Origin: Microbacterium sp. AK009 | GTDB lineage: Bacteria; Actinomycetota; Actinomycetes; Actinomycetales; Microbacteriaceae | Direction of reading: 5' to 3' | Length of the DNA: 64,000 nt | Assembly (NCBI RefSeq): GCF_013410955.1 | Contig: NZ_JACCCG010000003.1 | Span: forward strand, 62,001-126,000 | Made by a program: the position numbers and the translations under genes | In this document: positions 27,382 through 35,496 of the stretch, piece by piece | How positions within the stretch are numbered: the first letter of the stretch is position 1 | Layout of the letters: the number at the start of each line of letters is the position of its first letter | Notes under the pieces: generated by a model | What the model saw: the letters and a program-made list of their open reading frames with translations, nothing else | Told to the model about the DNA's origin: nothing | Database searches by the model: none

Positions 27382-28554
27382 ATGAGGATCCGTAGTGTTC
27401 GGACGACTCTCGCCTCGCGGTTGCACTCCACGGGTGAGCAGTGGATCACCGACCGCTACCGCAGCATCAAGGCCGACCTGGTCGTGGTCGCCGTCGAGCT
27501 CGAAGACGGCACGGTAGGGATCGGGGAGGCGTCTCCGTACGGCATCCCTGCGATGATCGCTGACTGGGTCGAGTGGCTCAGCCGCGATCTCATCGGAGCG
27601 GATCTCTTCAACGATCGGGCGGTGCCACGCCCGAACGGTACGGCGACGATCGGCCGCGTTGGGTCTTCTCACGACTTCGCCGCGGCTGGCATCGACTGCG
27701 CGATCTGGGACGCTCGGGGCAAGATCCGGGGGGCGAGTGTCGCGCGACTGCTGAATCCCGATGCGGACGACCGGGTCAAGGTGTACGCGTCCGGGGGCGT
27801 GCGGTTCGACTGGCGTAAAGACCCGAACGTCTTGGTGGAGGACGTCAGGGACTACGTCGACGCCGGTTACGACACCGTGAAGGTCCGCCTCGGAACGGCC
27901 TGGAGATGGGACCGAGTCACACCGGGCCGATTCCTCGACTTGTACGACGAGGCGCTCGCGGAGGCGGGGCCCGGGGTCAGGATCGCCGTCGATGCGAATT
28001 GCCGGCTCGGCCTAGAGGAAGCCATTGAACTCGCGCGCGGCTTGGAGTCGCGCGGCGCTCCCTTCCTCGAAGAGCCCTTCCCGAACACCGATCTTGCCCT
28101 CTATGCGGAACTGAAGCGGCACACATTTCTGCCGATCTCGGGAGGCGAGTCCTTCTCGAGTCACGAGCAGTATCGGCCGTGGCTGGAGTACGGTCTTCTC
28201 GACATCGTGCAGCCGGACGCCGGCGTCATGGGCATTACCGAGCTGTGCCTCGTCGGCCGGACGGCGGAGTCGGTCGGAGTGCAGGTGATACCTCACTCCT
28301 GGCACAACGGCTTGATGGCCATGGCCAACGCCAACGCCGTAGCCGCCCTGCCGAACGCCCCGATGGTGGAGGAGTGCATGGTTCAGGGGCCGCTGAAGTG
28401 GGGCATCGCGGCCGCGGGGTCTCCTGTGCGAGAAGGCTCAATTGATTTGAGCGATCGTCACGGTCTGGGATTCGAGCTCATCCCCGACTTGGAGCAGCGC
28501 TTCCCCAACATCGAGGGGCACTACGGCGTGGAGGTATTCCGCGATGAGCGATGA
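27382..28554 (+). CDS. enolase-superfamily sugar-acid dehydratase
   Basis: Mandelate racemase/enolase-superfamily enzyme of 390 residues that probably dehydrates a six-carbon sugar acid (L-fuconate or L-rhamnonate) to the 2-keto-3-deoxy acid. Mg2+ ligands are Asp204 (VDAN), Glu230 (LEEPF) and Glu256 (GGES). The catalytic His305 (PHSWHNG) pairs with Asp279 (QPDAG), the His/Asp dyad of the MR subgroup. Strand 2 carries K167-V-R169 instead of the common KxK. In cluster context L-fuconate is favoured, because dehydrogenase, lactonase and downstream enzymes of that route are encoded at 31-36 kb. The substrate is inferred. The next gene overlaps by 11 bp. Confidence 0.88.
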   Translation: MRIRSVRTTLASRLHSTGEQWITDRYRSIKADLVVVAVELEDGTVGIGEASPYGIPAMIADWVEWLSRDLIGADLFNDRAVPRPNGTATIGRVGSSHDFAAAGIDCAIWDARGKIRGASVARLLNPDADDRVKVYASGGVRFDWRKDPNVLVEDVRDYVDAGYDTVKVRLGTAWRWDRVTPGRFLDLYDEALAEAGPGVRIAVDANCRLGLEEAIELARGLESRGAPFLEEPFPNTDLALYAELKRHTFLPISGGESFSSHEQYRPWLEYGLLDIVQPDAGVMGITELCLVGRTAESVGVQVIPHSWHNGLMAMANANAVAALPNAPMVEECMVQGPLKWGIAAAGSPVREGSIDLSDRHGLGFELIPDLEQRFPNIEGHYGVEVFRDER

Positions 28555-29389
28555 CCACGACATTCATTCGGCTGAACAGGGAGGGCTCATGATGCCGACC
28601 GACACGAAAACAACACCACCGATCCAGCTTCCCGTGCGGGGCGGACCCTTCGAGCGCGCGGGCGAGGACGCCTTCCGCGCGCTCGAGGGCGTGAGCGCAG
28701 CCACCGCCAGCGCGCATTTGCACGGCATGGGGATTTCGCGGACCTTCATCAACGGCCCCGCGTCGATCGCGCCCGGAACCCGCGTGGTAGGGTCTGCGCT
28801 CACGCTGCAGTTCATGCCCGTGCGGGAAGACATCGGCAGCGGAGAAGGGCAGGAGTACGCCGAGCGCACAACGGCGCTTTGGGCCGTTATGGAGACTGTC
28901 CAGCCGGGGGACGTGCTCGTCGTCCAGGCGTGGGGAAGTCCTTTCACCGGGTGCTTCGGAGACATGCTGGTGCGCTACTTCCGCCGTAAGGGCGGGGCGG
29001 GCATCGTCGTGGACGGCCGAATCAGGGACGCCCCTCGAGTGCGGCAATTGGGGGTTCCAATCTGGTGCACCGGATTTACCCCCCACTACGCGTCTCAGAC
29101 CGAGCTCTTCCCGTGGGCGTACGACGTCCCCGTCGCAGCCGGTGGGGTGCTGTGTCTGCCGGGTGACGTCGTGATAGCCGATGACGATGGCGCGGTGGTC
29201 GTGCCGGCGAGCAAGACCAGCGAACTCACTGCGCTGTCGCGCGAGCATGAGGAGTGGGAGGTCTTCAGTCGGATGCGTATCGACGAAGGCGGGCGGCTGT
29301 CGGACTACTACCCGCTGAACGACCGGACGCGCGCCGAGTACGAGCGGTGGCGGCACGACGAGTCGGCCGCGGCAATCGGACGGGACTGA
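28544..29389 (+). CDS. RraA-like aldolase/decarboxylase family protein
   Basis: RraA-fold protein of 281 residues. The core (about 45-235) has GTRVVGSALTLQ, the loop GDVLVVQAWGSPFTGCFGDM, and the diagnostic VVDGRIRDAPRVRQLGVPIW with its Arg-Asp pair. Relatives are class II, divalent-metal HMG/CHA-type pyruvate aldolases or oxaloacetate decarboxylases; RNase E inhibition is not expected here. It has ~40 extra N-terminal and ~45 extra C-terminal residues. GGAGG precedes the ATG, and the gene overlaps the dehydratase stop, so coupling is likely. It could cleave a keto-deoxy acid made by the dehydratase, an alternative to the SDR/FAH route. The substrate is unknown. Confidence 0.82.
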   Translation: MSDDHDIHSAEQGGLMMPTDTKTTPPIQLPVRGGPFERAGEDAFRALEGVSAATASAHLHGMGISRTFINGPASIAPGTRVVGSALTLQFMPVREDIGSGEGQEYAERTTALWAVMETVQPGDVLVVQAWGSPFTGCFGDMLVRYFRRKGGAGIVVDGRIRDAPRVRQLGVPIWCTGFTPHYASQTELFPWAYDVPVAAGGVLCLPGDVVIADDDGAVVVPASKTSELTALSREHEEWEVFSRMRIDEGGRLSDYYPLNDRTRAEYERWRHDESAAAIGRD

Positions 29390-29401
29390 CTGATCTAGAT
29401 C

Positions 29402-30390
29402 GATCTGCCGCTCAACGAGCTCGAGGACTACCGCAGTGCCCGGTCGAGCCGCACGAGTTCGACGCGTTCTGGAGCGGAGCGCTCGAAGACGCGGGCGCAC
29501 CATCTCGGCCTCGTGCTCGATGAGGTATACGTGCCGCTGGCCAGGCCTTGCAGGTCTACGACGTGGCGTCCCGGATAATGACGGCCGTGCGTGGCTGACG
29601 CTTTTCGCGTGAGCCTTCGCAGCGTTCGGGTAATGCGGCGAGTGAGTTCATCGGGTCCGGCCGTGGATGGGAGCTGCCCACCGACAGCCTGCTGTTCGGC
29701 TTGGCCGGTCACGCGCACCTCGTCACGGATACGCGTGGCCAGGGCGCATCGTGGAGCTATGGCGCGACGGAAGACAATTCGGTGTCGACGGGCCCGCGCA
29801 CGCCGGATTCCCGATATCCGTGATCCAGCCGCGCGGAGCCTACTGCTATTTTCGGCTCATCGGCTCATCGGCTCATCGGCTCATCGGCTCATCGGCTCAT
29901 CGGCTCATCGGCTCATCGGCTCATCGGCGACGCGGCGGGTACCGTCGAGGTTGTGCGGAGTGGAGCGATCTCAAAGGAGAATCGTAGGGGGGTGTGCGGC
30001 ATCAGCAAGGGTGACGGCTGAGCTGTGCACGGGTCTCGCGGCGGGGATGGCCCGTGTTCCATTCCTGCGCGACTTTCCTCGCGCGGTCGCCAGGACGGAC
30101 TCGCCTTCAAGCTCACACGGTACTTGTTGGCGCAGCGGGACCGGGGTGACGGCGCGTAGCGAATGTTGCGGTACTTCGACGGCGTTCAGTTCGCTGGGCA
30201 GATCGATGCGCCCACCCACGTGTCCGTCGCCCTCATCGACGACACGTGCCCGCCGACGACGGCGTTTGGCACATACAACGTCATCTGTGCGACGAAGTCC
30301 ATGCAGGTGTGGCCGTACAACGCACACGAGGGCGGGAAGGCATCGGACGAGCATGACCCTCTCGAGCCCTTCCCGCGGGAGCTCGTATGA
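29402..30390 (+). pseudogene. acetylxylan esterase (AXE1/cephalosporin-C deacetylase family), decayed
   Basis: A full-length but broken carbohydrate esterase. Ordered family blocks in several frames are: DLPLNELEDYR, VEPHEFDAFWSGALEDAG, GWELPTDSLLFGLAGHAHLV with TDTRGQGASW, GPAHAGF, GDAAGTVEVVR, RVPFLRDFPRAV, and finally MLRYFDGVQFAGQIDAP, IDDTCPPTTAFGTYN and NAHEGG up to the TGA. The last piece holds the Asp and His of the triad; the nucleophile-Ser block is destroyed. At least four frame changes are needed, one at a run of nine 8-bp repeats (29853-29924). The intact enzyme (~320-330 residues) would deacetylate plant oligosaccharides, fitting the surrounding deoxysugar genes. Confidence 0.85.
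29853..29924 (+). repeat. octanucleotide tandem repeat, (CGGCTCAT)x9
   Basis: Nine perfect copies of the 8-bp unit CGGCTCAT, followed by CGGCGACG. It lies inside the acetylxylan esterase pseudogene, between the residues equivalent to CYFR and GDAAGTVEVVR. Because the unit is not a multiple of three, each copy gained or lost shifts the reading frame. Perfect conservation suggests recent slipped-strand expansion. Confidence 0.97.
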
Positions 30391-30417
30391 TGTCACGAGT
30401 CCGCGGCCGCCAGCCGC

Positions 30418-30762
30418 TTAGCGACCGTCCGACTGACCCCGCCCGTCCATCCGCCACACGCTCTCGAGGCGGATATCCGAACCGGCAGTATGCTCGAGCA
30501 TTGCATGGATAGTCGCCTCCCAGCTTCGGAGGTCGAGTTTTGACGCTGCCATGCCGGCAATCACCTCGGCATACGGTCGGTCGGTCTCGATGTGGTGGAA
30601 CAGCGTCCGGCCGTCCCGCCAGATGTGCCAGCTCAGGACACCGTTGGCCCGCAGCGCCTGGGCCAGCTCGTCCGGCACCGTAGCATGGACTCGTACGTAG
30701 TCGTCAACGCGATCCGAATGCAGAACTGTACGACGGGCCGTCACGTACGTTGGCTGTGCCAC
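30418..30762 (-). CDS. rhaM: L-rhamnose mutarotase family protein
   Basis: Protein of 114 residues of the RhaM/YiiL mutarotase family (dimeric alpha/beta barrel), which interconverts anomers of L-rhamnose or L-fucose. The family pattern HATVPDELAQALRANGVLSW, then HIWRDGRTLFHHIET with its active-site His and Tyr-equivalent region, is intact; the tail is WEATIHAMLEH. The GTG start at 30762 is chosen because GGAGGTGAT lies at ideal spacing; the frame continues upstream without support. It is convergent with the esterase pseudogene and stands alone. Whether the preferred sugar is rhamnose or fucose cannot be read from sequence, and the island degrades both. Confidence 0.85.
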   Translation of the reverse strand: MAQPTYVTARRTVLHSDRVDDYVRVHATVPDELAQALRANGVLSWHIWRDGRTLFHHIETDRPYAEVIAGMAASKLDLRSWEATIHAMLEHTAGSDIRLESVWRMDGRGQSDGR

Positions 30763-30959
30763 ACGATCACCTCCCTCGGGCGAATCGTCGCGGAGGCCGA
30801 CGATGACGCGTCGCACGACAGTCTTCCTCGCGACCGACTGTGTTCTGAGCGACACGCCCGAATGGGCAACTCTGCGGCTCGACCTACCGCCGAACCCGAA
30901 GCAGGCATGTCGGCACCTCGATCGCAAGCGCCCCGCGCCGGACTGCACTCCTCGCCGCT

Positions 30960-31358
30960 GTTCACTGGGGACTCGACGTCGAGGGATGGGGGCGACGACC
31001 TCTGCGAGAGCTTCTTCACCTGGCTACAGCTGTATCTGCTCACCGGCGAAGATGAGCTGCTCGCGAGTTGCGAGCGCCACTGGCCGGGCGGCACCGAGCA
31101 GCTGAATGCGCTCGGGATGCTCGACGAGGACTTCGATCGCGGGTACGACTCGTTCGGGACGGGCGAGTTGCTGCAGTTCCTGCATTTCCAGGCGGCCGCG
31201 CCACCGGAGAGGTGGGAGTCGGCCGCTTCGCCGAGCTCTTCAGCGATCCGGCCAAAGGCAATCTCGACCAGGTCCGCCTGGGCGGACCTCACCTCGTGTT
31301 TCCGCCGAGGGTGCCCCTGGCGATTTTCGGCCCGGCATTCCAGGATTCGGTGGAGTAA
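30960..31358 (+). pseudogene. remnant of an unrecognised alpha-helical sugar-locus protein
   Basis: Coding-like sequence reads DDLCESFFTWLQLYLLTGED, then ERHWPGGTEQLNALGMLDED and DRGYDSFGTGELLQFLHFQA. It then shifts frame near 31200 to GRFAELFSDPAKGNLDQVRL and ends GPHLVFPPRVPLAIFG to a TAA at 31356-31358. The pattern of aromatic helices around a repeated hairpin is reminiscent of an (alpha/alpha)6-barrel carbohydrate-active protein, but I cannot name the family. Start and N-terminus are missing, as is the continuation expected of such large proteins. The 200 bp upstream (30763-30960) hold nothing else recognisable. Confidence 0.45.
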
Positions 31359-31432
31359 CAGGGCGGAGGAGAGGTCGAGGGCCCAAAGGCCCGGATTGAG
31401 CTTGATAGACGTTTCCGAATCACGTGCGAGAC

Positions 31433-31446
31433 GATAATCGATTATC
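31433..31446. promoter_or_regulatory. candidate GntR-family operator, site 3
   Basis: GATAATCGATTATC is a perfect 14-bp palindrome, 40 bp upstream of the aldo-keto reductase start. It shares the TAATCGAT core with the palindrome at 27091-27110 and half of it with the site before the GntR gene. AT-rich DNA around it is suited to a promoter. Confidence 0.55.
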
Positions 31447-31486
31447 AGCTATCGACTAAATCTCTTGGTGGCGGTACGCTCACTGC

Positions 31487-32458
31487 ATGCTGCGGCGCGC
31501 GCTGCGCGACGATCTCGCGCTTACAGAGGTGGCGGTTGGCACCGCCGCTCTGGGGAATCTCTACCAAGAGACGTCCGACGACGACGCGGCTGCGGCTCTC
31601 GCCCGGGCATGGGAGGCAGGCGTCCGGTACTTCGACACCGCGCCGCACTACGGCCTCGGACTCGCCGAACGCCGTCTCGGGATCGCGCTCGCCGCTTGGC
31701 CGCGTGAGGAGGTGGTCGTGTCGACCAAGGTCGGGCGCTTGCTGCAGCCTCGCAGCGCTTCGCCGGGCGATCGCGACCCGGCTTTCGCAGTCCCCGCGAC
31801 GCACGACCGCGTCTGGGACTTCAGCCGTCGCGGAGTCATCGCCTCCTTGGAGTCGAGTTTGCAACGTCTCGGTACCAATGCCGTCGACATCGCATATCTG
31901 CATGACCCCGACGATCATCTTGACATTGCCTTCGCCGAAGGGATGCCCGCGCTGCTCGCACTCCGGGAACAGGGCTTGGTTCGCGCCGTCGGAGTCGCCA
32001 TGAATCAGGTGTCGGTGCCTGCCGAGTTCATTCGCAGATTTGATATCGACGTCGTCATGATCGCTGGTCGATACACGCTTCTCGATCGCTCTGCAGAGAC
32101 GGAGTTGCTTCCCCTAGCGCGCGAACGCGGCATCGGAGTGGTGGCAGCTGCGGCGTACAACTCGGGGCTTCTCAGCGCCGACCACTTCGACGAATCCGCT
32201 CGTTTCGACTACGCCGAGCCGACTTCTGCCGTGTCGAGTCGTGCTCGCCGTATCTATCAGATGTGCGAGCGCTTCGGCGTCCCCGCTCCCGCCGCGGCGG
32301 TGCAGTTCCCGCTTCGGAACGACACCGTGAGGTCCGTCGTCGCCGGCGTCCGGACCGAAGATGAGGCGGCTGCACTCGTCGATCGCTACCGGACTGTTGT
32401 CCCGGACGAACTATGGGCGAGGCTCGGTGCGACCGACCGAACGACAGAAGACCCATGA
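31487..32458 (+). CDS. aldo-keto reductase, probable L-fucose dehydrogenase
   Basis: NAD(P)-dependent aldo-keto reductase of 323 residues with a TIM-barrel fold. The catalytic tetrad is Asp50, Tyr55 (YFDTAPHYGLGLAE), Lys81 (STKVGRLL) and His139 (YLHDPDDH). STKVGRLLQP and the long insertion after it are typical of the D-threo-aldose/L-fucose 1-dehydrogenase subgroup, which oxidises L-fucose to L-fuconolactone. It is the first gene of a tightly overlapping cluster (31487-36371) holding an alpha-L-fucosidase and the remaining enzymes of non-phosphorylating fucose oxidation, which supports the role. A candidate GntR operator lies upstream. The gene overlaps the fucosidase through ATGA. Confidence 0.88.
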   Translation: MLRRALRDDLALTEVAVGTAALGNLYQETSDDDAAAALARAWEAGVRYFDTAPHYGLGLAERRLGIALAAWPREEVVVSTKVGRLLQPRSASPGDRDPAFAVPATHDRVWDFSRRGVIASLESSLQRLGTNAVDIAYLHDPDDHLDIAFAEGMPALLALREQGLVRAVGVAMNQVSVPAEFIRRFDIDVVMIAGRYTLLDRSAETELLPLARERGIGVVAAAAYNSGLLSADHFDESARFDYAEPTSAVSSRARRIYQMCERFGVPAPAAAVQFPLRNDTVRSVVAGVRTEDEAAALVDRYRTVVPDELWARLGATDRTTEDP

Positions 32459-33822
32459 GCTCCAGGCAAGCCCAGCGGGGAGGTGCGTCTCGGGCCAGCG
32501 AGCGCACGCAGCGTGACACGTTCCCCAGGCGGGTCACCCCCTCGTGGTTCGCAGACGCCAAGCTTGGCGTCTTCGTGCACTGGGGTGCCTACTCCGTGCC
32601 GGCCTGGGCGGAGCCCACCGGTGAATTAGGCGCGGTCGCCGACGACGTCTGGTTCGCCCACAATCCCTATGCGGAGTGGTACGCGAACACAATCCGAATC
32701 AACGGCAGCCCCGCCCAAGCGCATCATGCAAGGGCCTGGGCCAGTTGCGATTACGATGCTTTTCTCGACCTCTGGAAAGCGAAGAGCTTCGATGCAGAAC
32801 GGCTCATGGAGGACATCCGCGCAAGCGGCGCCCGGTACGTGGTTCCCACGACGAAGCACCATGACGGTATAGCGCTCTGGAATGCGCCCGGAACCGGCGC
32901 GAGGAACGTGGTCCACCGTGGACCGCGCCGCGATCTTGTGGAGGAAATGGCAAAGGCCGCCCGCGGGGAGGGGCTGCGGTTCGGTGTCTATTACTCGGGA
33001 GGCCTGGATTGCCATCATTCGCCAACGGCGCCGATTCGAACGCACGCTCAAATGTACGGCACGAGACCAATCAACGTCGCATACGCATGCTACGCCTTTC
33101 GACACGTCGATGACCTCATACGCCGATACCGACCCGACATTCTCTGGAACGACATCGAGTGGCCGGATGCGGGCAAGGCCAACACTCCATTCGGGTTGCC
33201 CGAGCTGTTCCGGCGATATGTCGACACCGTCCCCGACGGAGTGGTCAACGACCGTTGGGGTGTCCCGTTCGCTGACTTCGCGACGAGCGAGTACCAGGCG
33301 CATCGCGACAGAGAATCCGGACTCTTCGAACACACGCGCGGCATCGGGCTATCGTTCGGGTACAACGCTGTCGAATCTGACGAGCACCTGCTTCGGGGAG
33401 ACGATCTGATTCGCTACTTCGTGGACGTGGTGGCACGCGGGGGGAATCTCCTGCTCAACGTAGGGCCGACCGCGGAAGGCACACTGCCCGCGACGCAGCG
33501 CACTGTCCTGCGCGATCTCGGTGCCTGGCTCGATGTGAATGGCGAAGCGATCTACGGCTCGCGTCCGGCCCCCAAACCGTTCGCTGCGGCAAACGACCCC
33601 TGGGTGCGCTGGACCGCGAAACGCGGCAGTGTCTTTGCCTTCGTCGACGCCGGCACTGGACCGGCACGGGTGAGGTGCGTGACCGATCTCGTCGATTGGC
33701 AGGCGGCTCGCGCGGTGTCGCGCTCTCCCGCGCAGCTCTGGCGGGTCGATCACGGGTTCGTCGCAGACTTCGCAGCCACCGGAATCCACGTTCTCGAGCT
33801 TCCCCTGAGAAGTGAATCTTGA
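32455..33822 (+). CDS. GH29 alpha-L-fucosidase
   Basis: Glycoside hydrolase family 29 enzyme (455 residues) that releases L-fucose from oligosaccharides by a retaining mechanism. The hallmark WFADAKLGVFVHWGAYSVPAW is at residues ~30-50, KHHDGIALW follows in the barrel, and the nucleophile is Asp233 in LWNDIEWP. GGNLLLNVGPTAEG ends the catalytic domain, and the last ~90 residues are a beta-rich domain. No signal peptide is seen, so the enzyme is probably cytoplasmic and acts on imported fucosides. The ATG at 32455 overlaps the previous stop. Confidence 0.92.
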   Translation: MSSRQAQRGGASRASERTQRDTFPRRVTPSWFADAKLGVFVHWGAYSVPAWAEPTGELGAVADDVWFAHNPYAEWYANTIRINGSPAQAHHARAWASCDYDAFLDLWKAKSFDAERLMEDIRASGARYVVPTTKHHDGIALWNAPGTGARNVVHRGPRRDLVEEMAKAARGEGLRFGVYYSGGLDCHHSPTAPIRTHAQMYGTRPINVAYACYAFRHVDDLIRRYRPDILWNDIEWPDAGKANTPFGLPELFRRYVDTVPDGVVNDRWGVPFADFATSEYQAHRDRESGLFEHTRGIGLSFGYNAVESDEHLLRGDDLIRYFVDVVARGGNLLLNVGPTAEGTLPATQRTVLRDLGAWLDVNGEAIYGSRPAPKPFAAANDPWVRWTAKRGSVFAFVDAGTGPARVRCVTDLVDWQAARAVSRSPAQLWRVDHGFVADFAATGIHVLELPLRSES

Positions 33823-33892
33823 ACGACCTGAAACCCTCACGCGCGGCCGACCTGCGTGATCGCCACACCTACCCAGAAGGAGAGTTGACATA

Positions 33893-34735
33893 ATGAGATT
33901 CGCCCGCTTCGGCCCGCACGGCTCAGAGACGCCGGCCGTGTTCGATGGCACAGGGTGGCGCGCCCTCGTGGATGTATCGATGGACGAGGTCGTCGAGGAC
34001 CTCCACGACGCGAGGGCGCGGGTCGCACAGCAGTGCCAAGAAGGGAATCTTCCCGAAATCGACGAGGGTGTGCGCATCGGGCCACCGGTGCTCCCGGGGA
34101 AGGTTGTTTGCATCGGTCTGAACTACAGGGAGCACGCTCGCGAGAGCGGCGCCGACATCCCGCGAGAACCGGTGATTTTCCTCAAAGCGGGGGACACCGT
34201 CGTCGGTCCGAACGATCCCGTGCTCATTCCGCGTGGCTCGAGCAAGACCGATTGGGAGGTCGAACTCGCTGTGGTCATCGGCCGTCGGGCCGCTTACTTG
34301 GCGTCGCCCCAAGCGACCGCTGAGGTGATCGCCGGGTTCACGATCTCGCACGACGTGTCGGAGCGGGAGTTCCAGCTGGAACGGGGCGGACAATGGGACA
34401 AGGGCAAGAACTGCGAGACTTTCAATCCGCTGGGGCCGTGGCTCGTAACCCCGGATGAGGTGCCGAATCCACAGATGCTCGGCCTGCGGCTCGCCGTGAA
34501 TGGACATACGCGTCAGAGCGCATCCACGTCCGACATGATCTTCAGCGTTCTCGAGATCGTGCAGTACGTCAGCCAGTTCATGGTTCTCCACCCGGGGGAT
34601 GTCATCAACACGGGCACTCCGGCCGGTGTCGCGCTGGGTCTTCCCGAGCCGAAGCCGTATTTAAGAGCGGGGGACGTGGTTGAGGTGGACATTGAAGGGC
34701 TCGGCCGGCAGCGACAGGAGTTGAGGAACGCATGA
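33893..34735 (+). CDS. fumarylacetoacetate hydrolase-family enzyme, probable 2,4-diketo-3-deoxy-L-fuconate hydrolase
   Basis: FAH-family metal-dependent C-C hydrolase of 280 residues. Family blocks are intact: CIGLNYREHARESG, EPVIFLKAGDTVVGP, DWEVELAVVIGRRA with the metal-binding Glu pair, GFTISHDVSEREFQ, KGKNCETFNPLGPWLV and GDVINTGTPAGVALG. Length and motifs fit the subgroup that splits 2,4-diketo-3-deoxy sugar acids to pyruvate and L-lactate (from fuconate) or a shorter acid. AAGGAGA precedes the ATG. It overlaps the SDR gene by four bases, whose product would make its substrate. Function by context is strong; the exact stereochemistry is inferred. Confidence 0.88.
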   Translation: MRFARFGPHGSETPAVFDGTGWRALVDVSMDEVVEDLHDARARVAQQCQEGNLPEIDEGVRIGPPVLPGKVVCIGLNYREHARESGADIPREPVIFLKAGDTVVGPNDPVLIPRGSSKTDWEVELAVVIGRRAAYLASPQATAEVIAGFTISHDVSEREFQLERGGQWDKGKNCETFNPLGPWLVTPDEVPNPQMLGLRLAVNGHTRQSASTSDMIFSVLEIVQYVSQFMVLHPGDVINTGTPAGVALGLPEPKPYLRAGDVVEVDIEGLGRQRQELRNA

Positions 34736-35496
34736 GCGGCGGCGAGTCGACCGATCTCAGGGGTCTGAGAGCCATCGTCACGGGAGGTGCGTCAGGCATC
34801 GGGTTGCGGACGGCTCGTTATCTGCGGGCCTGCGGGAGTGAGGTGCGTGTGCTGGATGTGCGTTTGGAGGATCTCCCGGACGAACTCGCGGGCTTCCGCG
34901 CCGATGTCGCGGACGACGCCGCAGTGCGGTCCGCGGTTGAGGCTTCGGTGCTGGACATGGGCGGGCTCGACGTGCTCGTCAACAACGCGGGAATCGGCGC
35001 CCAGGGGACGGTGGCCGACAACGACGACGCGACCTGGCATCGCGTGCTCGACATCAACGTTGTGGGCGCCGTCCGCGTCACGCGAGCCGCGCTCCCGGCG
35101 CTGCGCGCATCTGAGCGGGCATCGATTGTGAATGTGGCTTCGATCGCGGCGACCGCCGGACTTCCTCACCGTGCCCTGTACAGCGCCAGCAAGGGCGCTT
35201 TGCTCGCGCTGAGCCGTGCTATGGCTGCCGATCACGTGCGCGAAGGCATCCGAGTGAATGCGGTGAGTCCGGGAACGACGGCGACAGAATGGGTCGATCG
35301 CCTCCTCGCCTCCGCCGAAGACCCGCAATCTGAGCGAGCGGCGCTCGAGGCACGTCAGCCTCACGGCAGGCTCGTTCACCCTGATGAGGTCGCCGCCGCG
35401 ATTGCCTTCCTTGCGAGCCCGCTCGCCGGGTCAACAACGGGGACGAATCTTGAGGTGGATGGGGGAATGTCAGGACTTCGATTGCGTCCGATGTGA
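34732..35496 (+). CDS. short-chain dehydrogenase, probable 2-keto-3-deoxy-L-fuconate dehydrogenase
   Basis: Classical SDR of 254 residues. The nucleotide motif TGGASGIG is at residues 17-24, NNAG follows at the usual place, and the catalytic Tyr150-x3-Lys154 is in YSASKGA. The C-terminal VDGGMSGLR is typical. In the non-phosphorylating fucose pathway an SDR oxidises C4 of 2-keto-3-deoxy-L-fuconate, and the gene lies between the FAH-family hydrolase and the lactonase, overlapping both. The substrate is inferred from that order. Confidence 0.88.
   Translation: MSGGESTDLRGLRAIVTGGASGIGLRTARYLRACGSEVRVLDVRLEDLPDELAGFRADVADDAAVRSAVEASVLDMGGLDVLVNNAGIGAQGTVADNDDATWHRVLDINVVGAVRVTRAALPALRASERASIVNVASIAATAGLPHRALYSASKGALLALSRAMAADHVREGIRVNAVSPGTTATEWVDRLLASAEDPQSERAALEARQPHGRLVHPDEVAAAIAFLASPLAGSTTGTNLEVDGGMSGLRLRPM

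Noticed and set aside
27382..28554. Annotation as mandelate racemase itself
   Set aside because: The His/Asp dyad is shared by the whole subgroup and strand 2 has KVR, not the KxK of mandelate racemase; sugar-acid context favours a dehydratase.
28544..29389. RNase E inhibitor RraA
   Set aside because: The protein has long extra termini and lies with sugar-acid genes; the metal-dependent aldolase/decarboxylase branch of the family fits better.
29853..29924. Possible CRISPR array in the repetitive region
   Set aside because: The units are contiguous 8-bp repeats with no spacers and no cas genes nearby; it is a simple tandem repeat.
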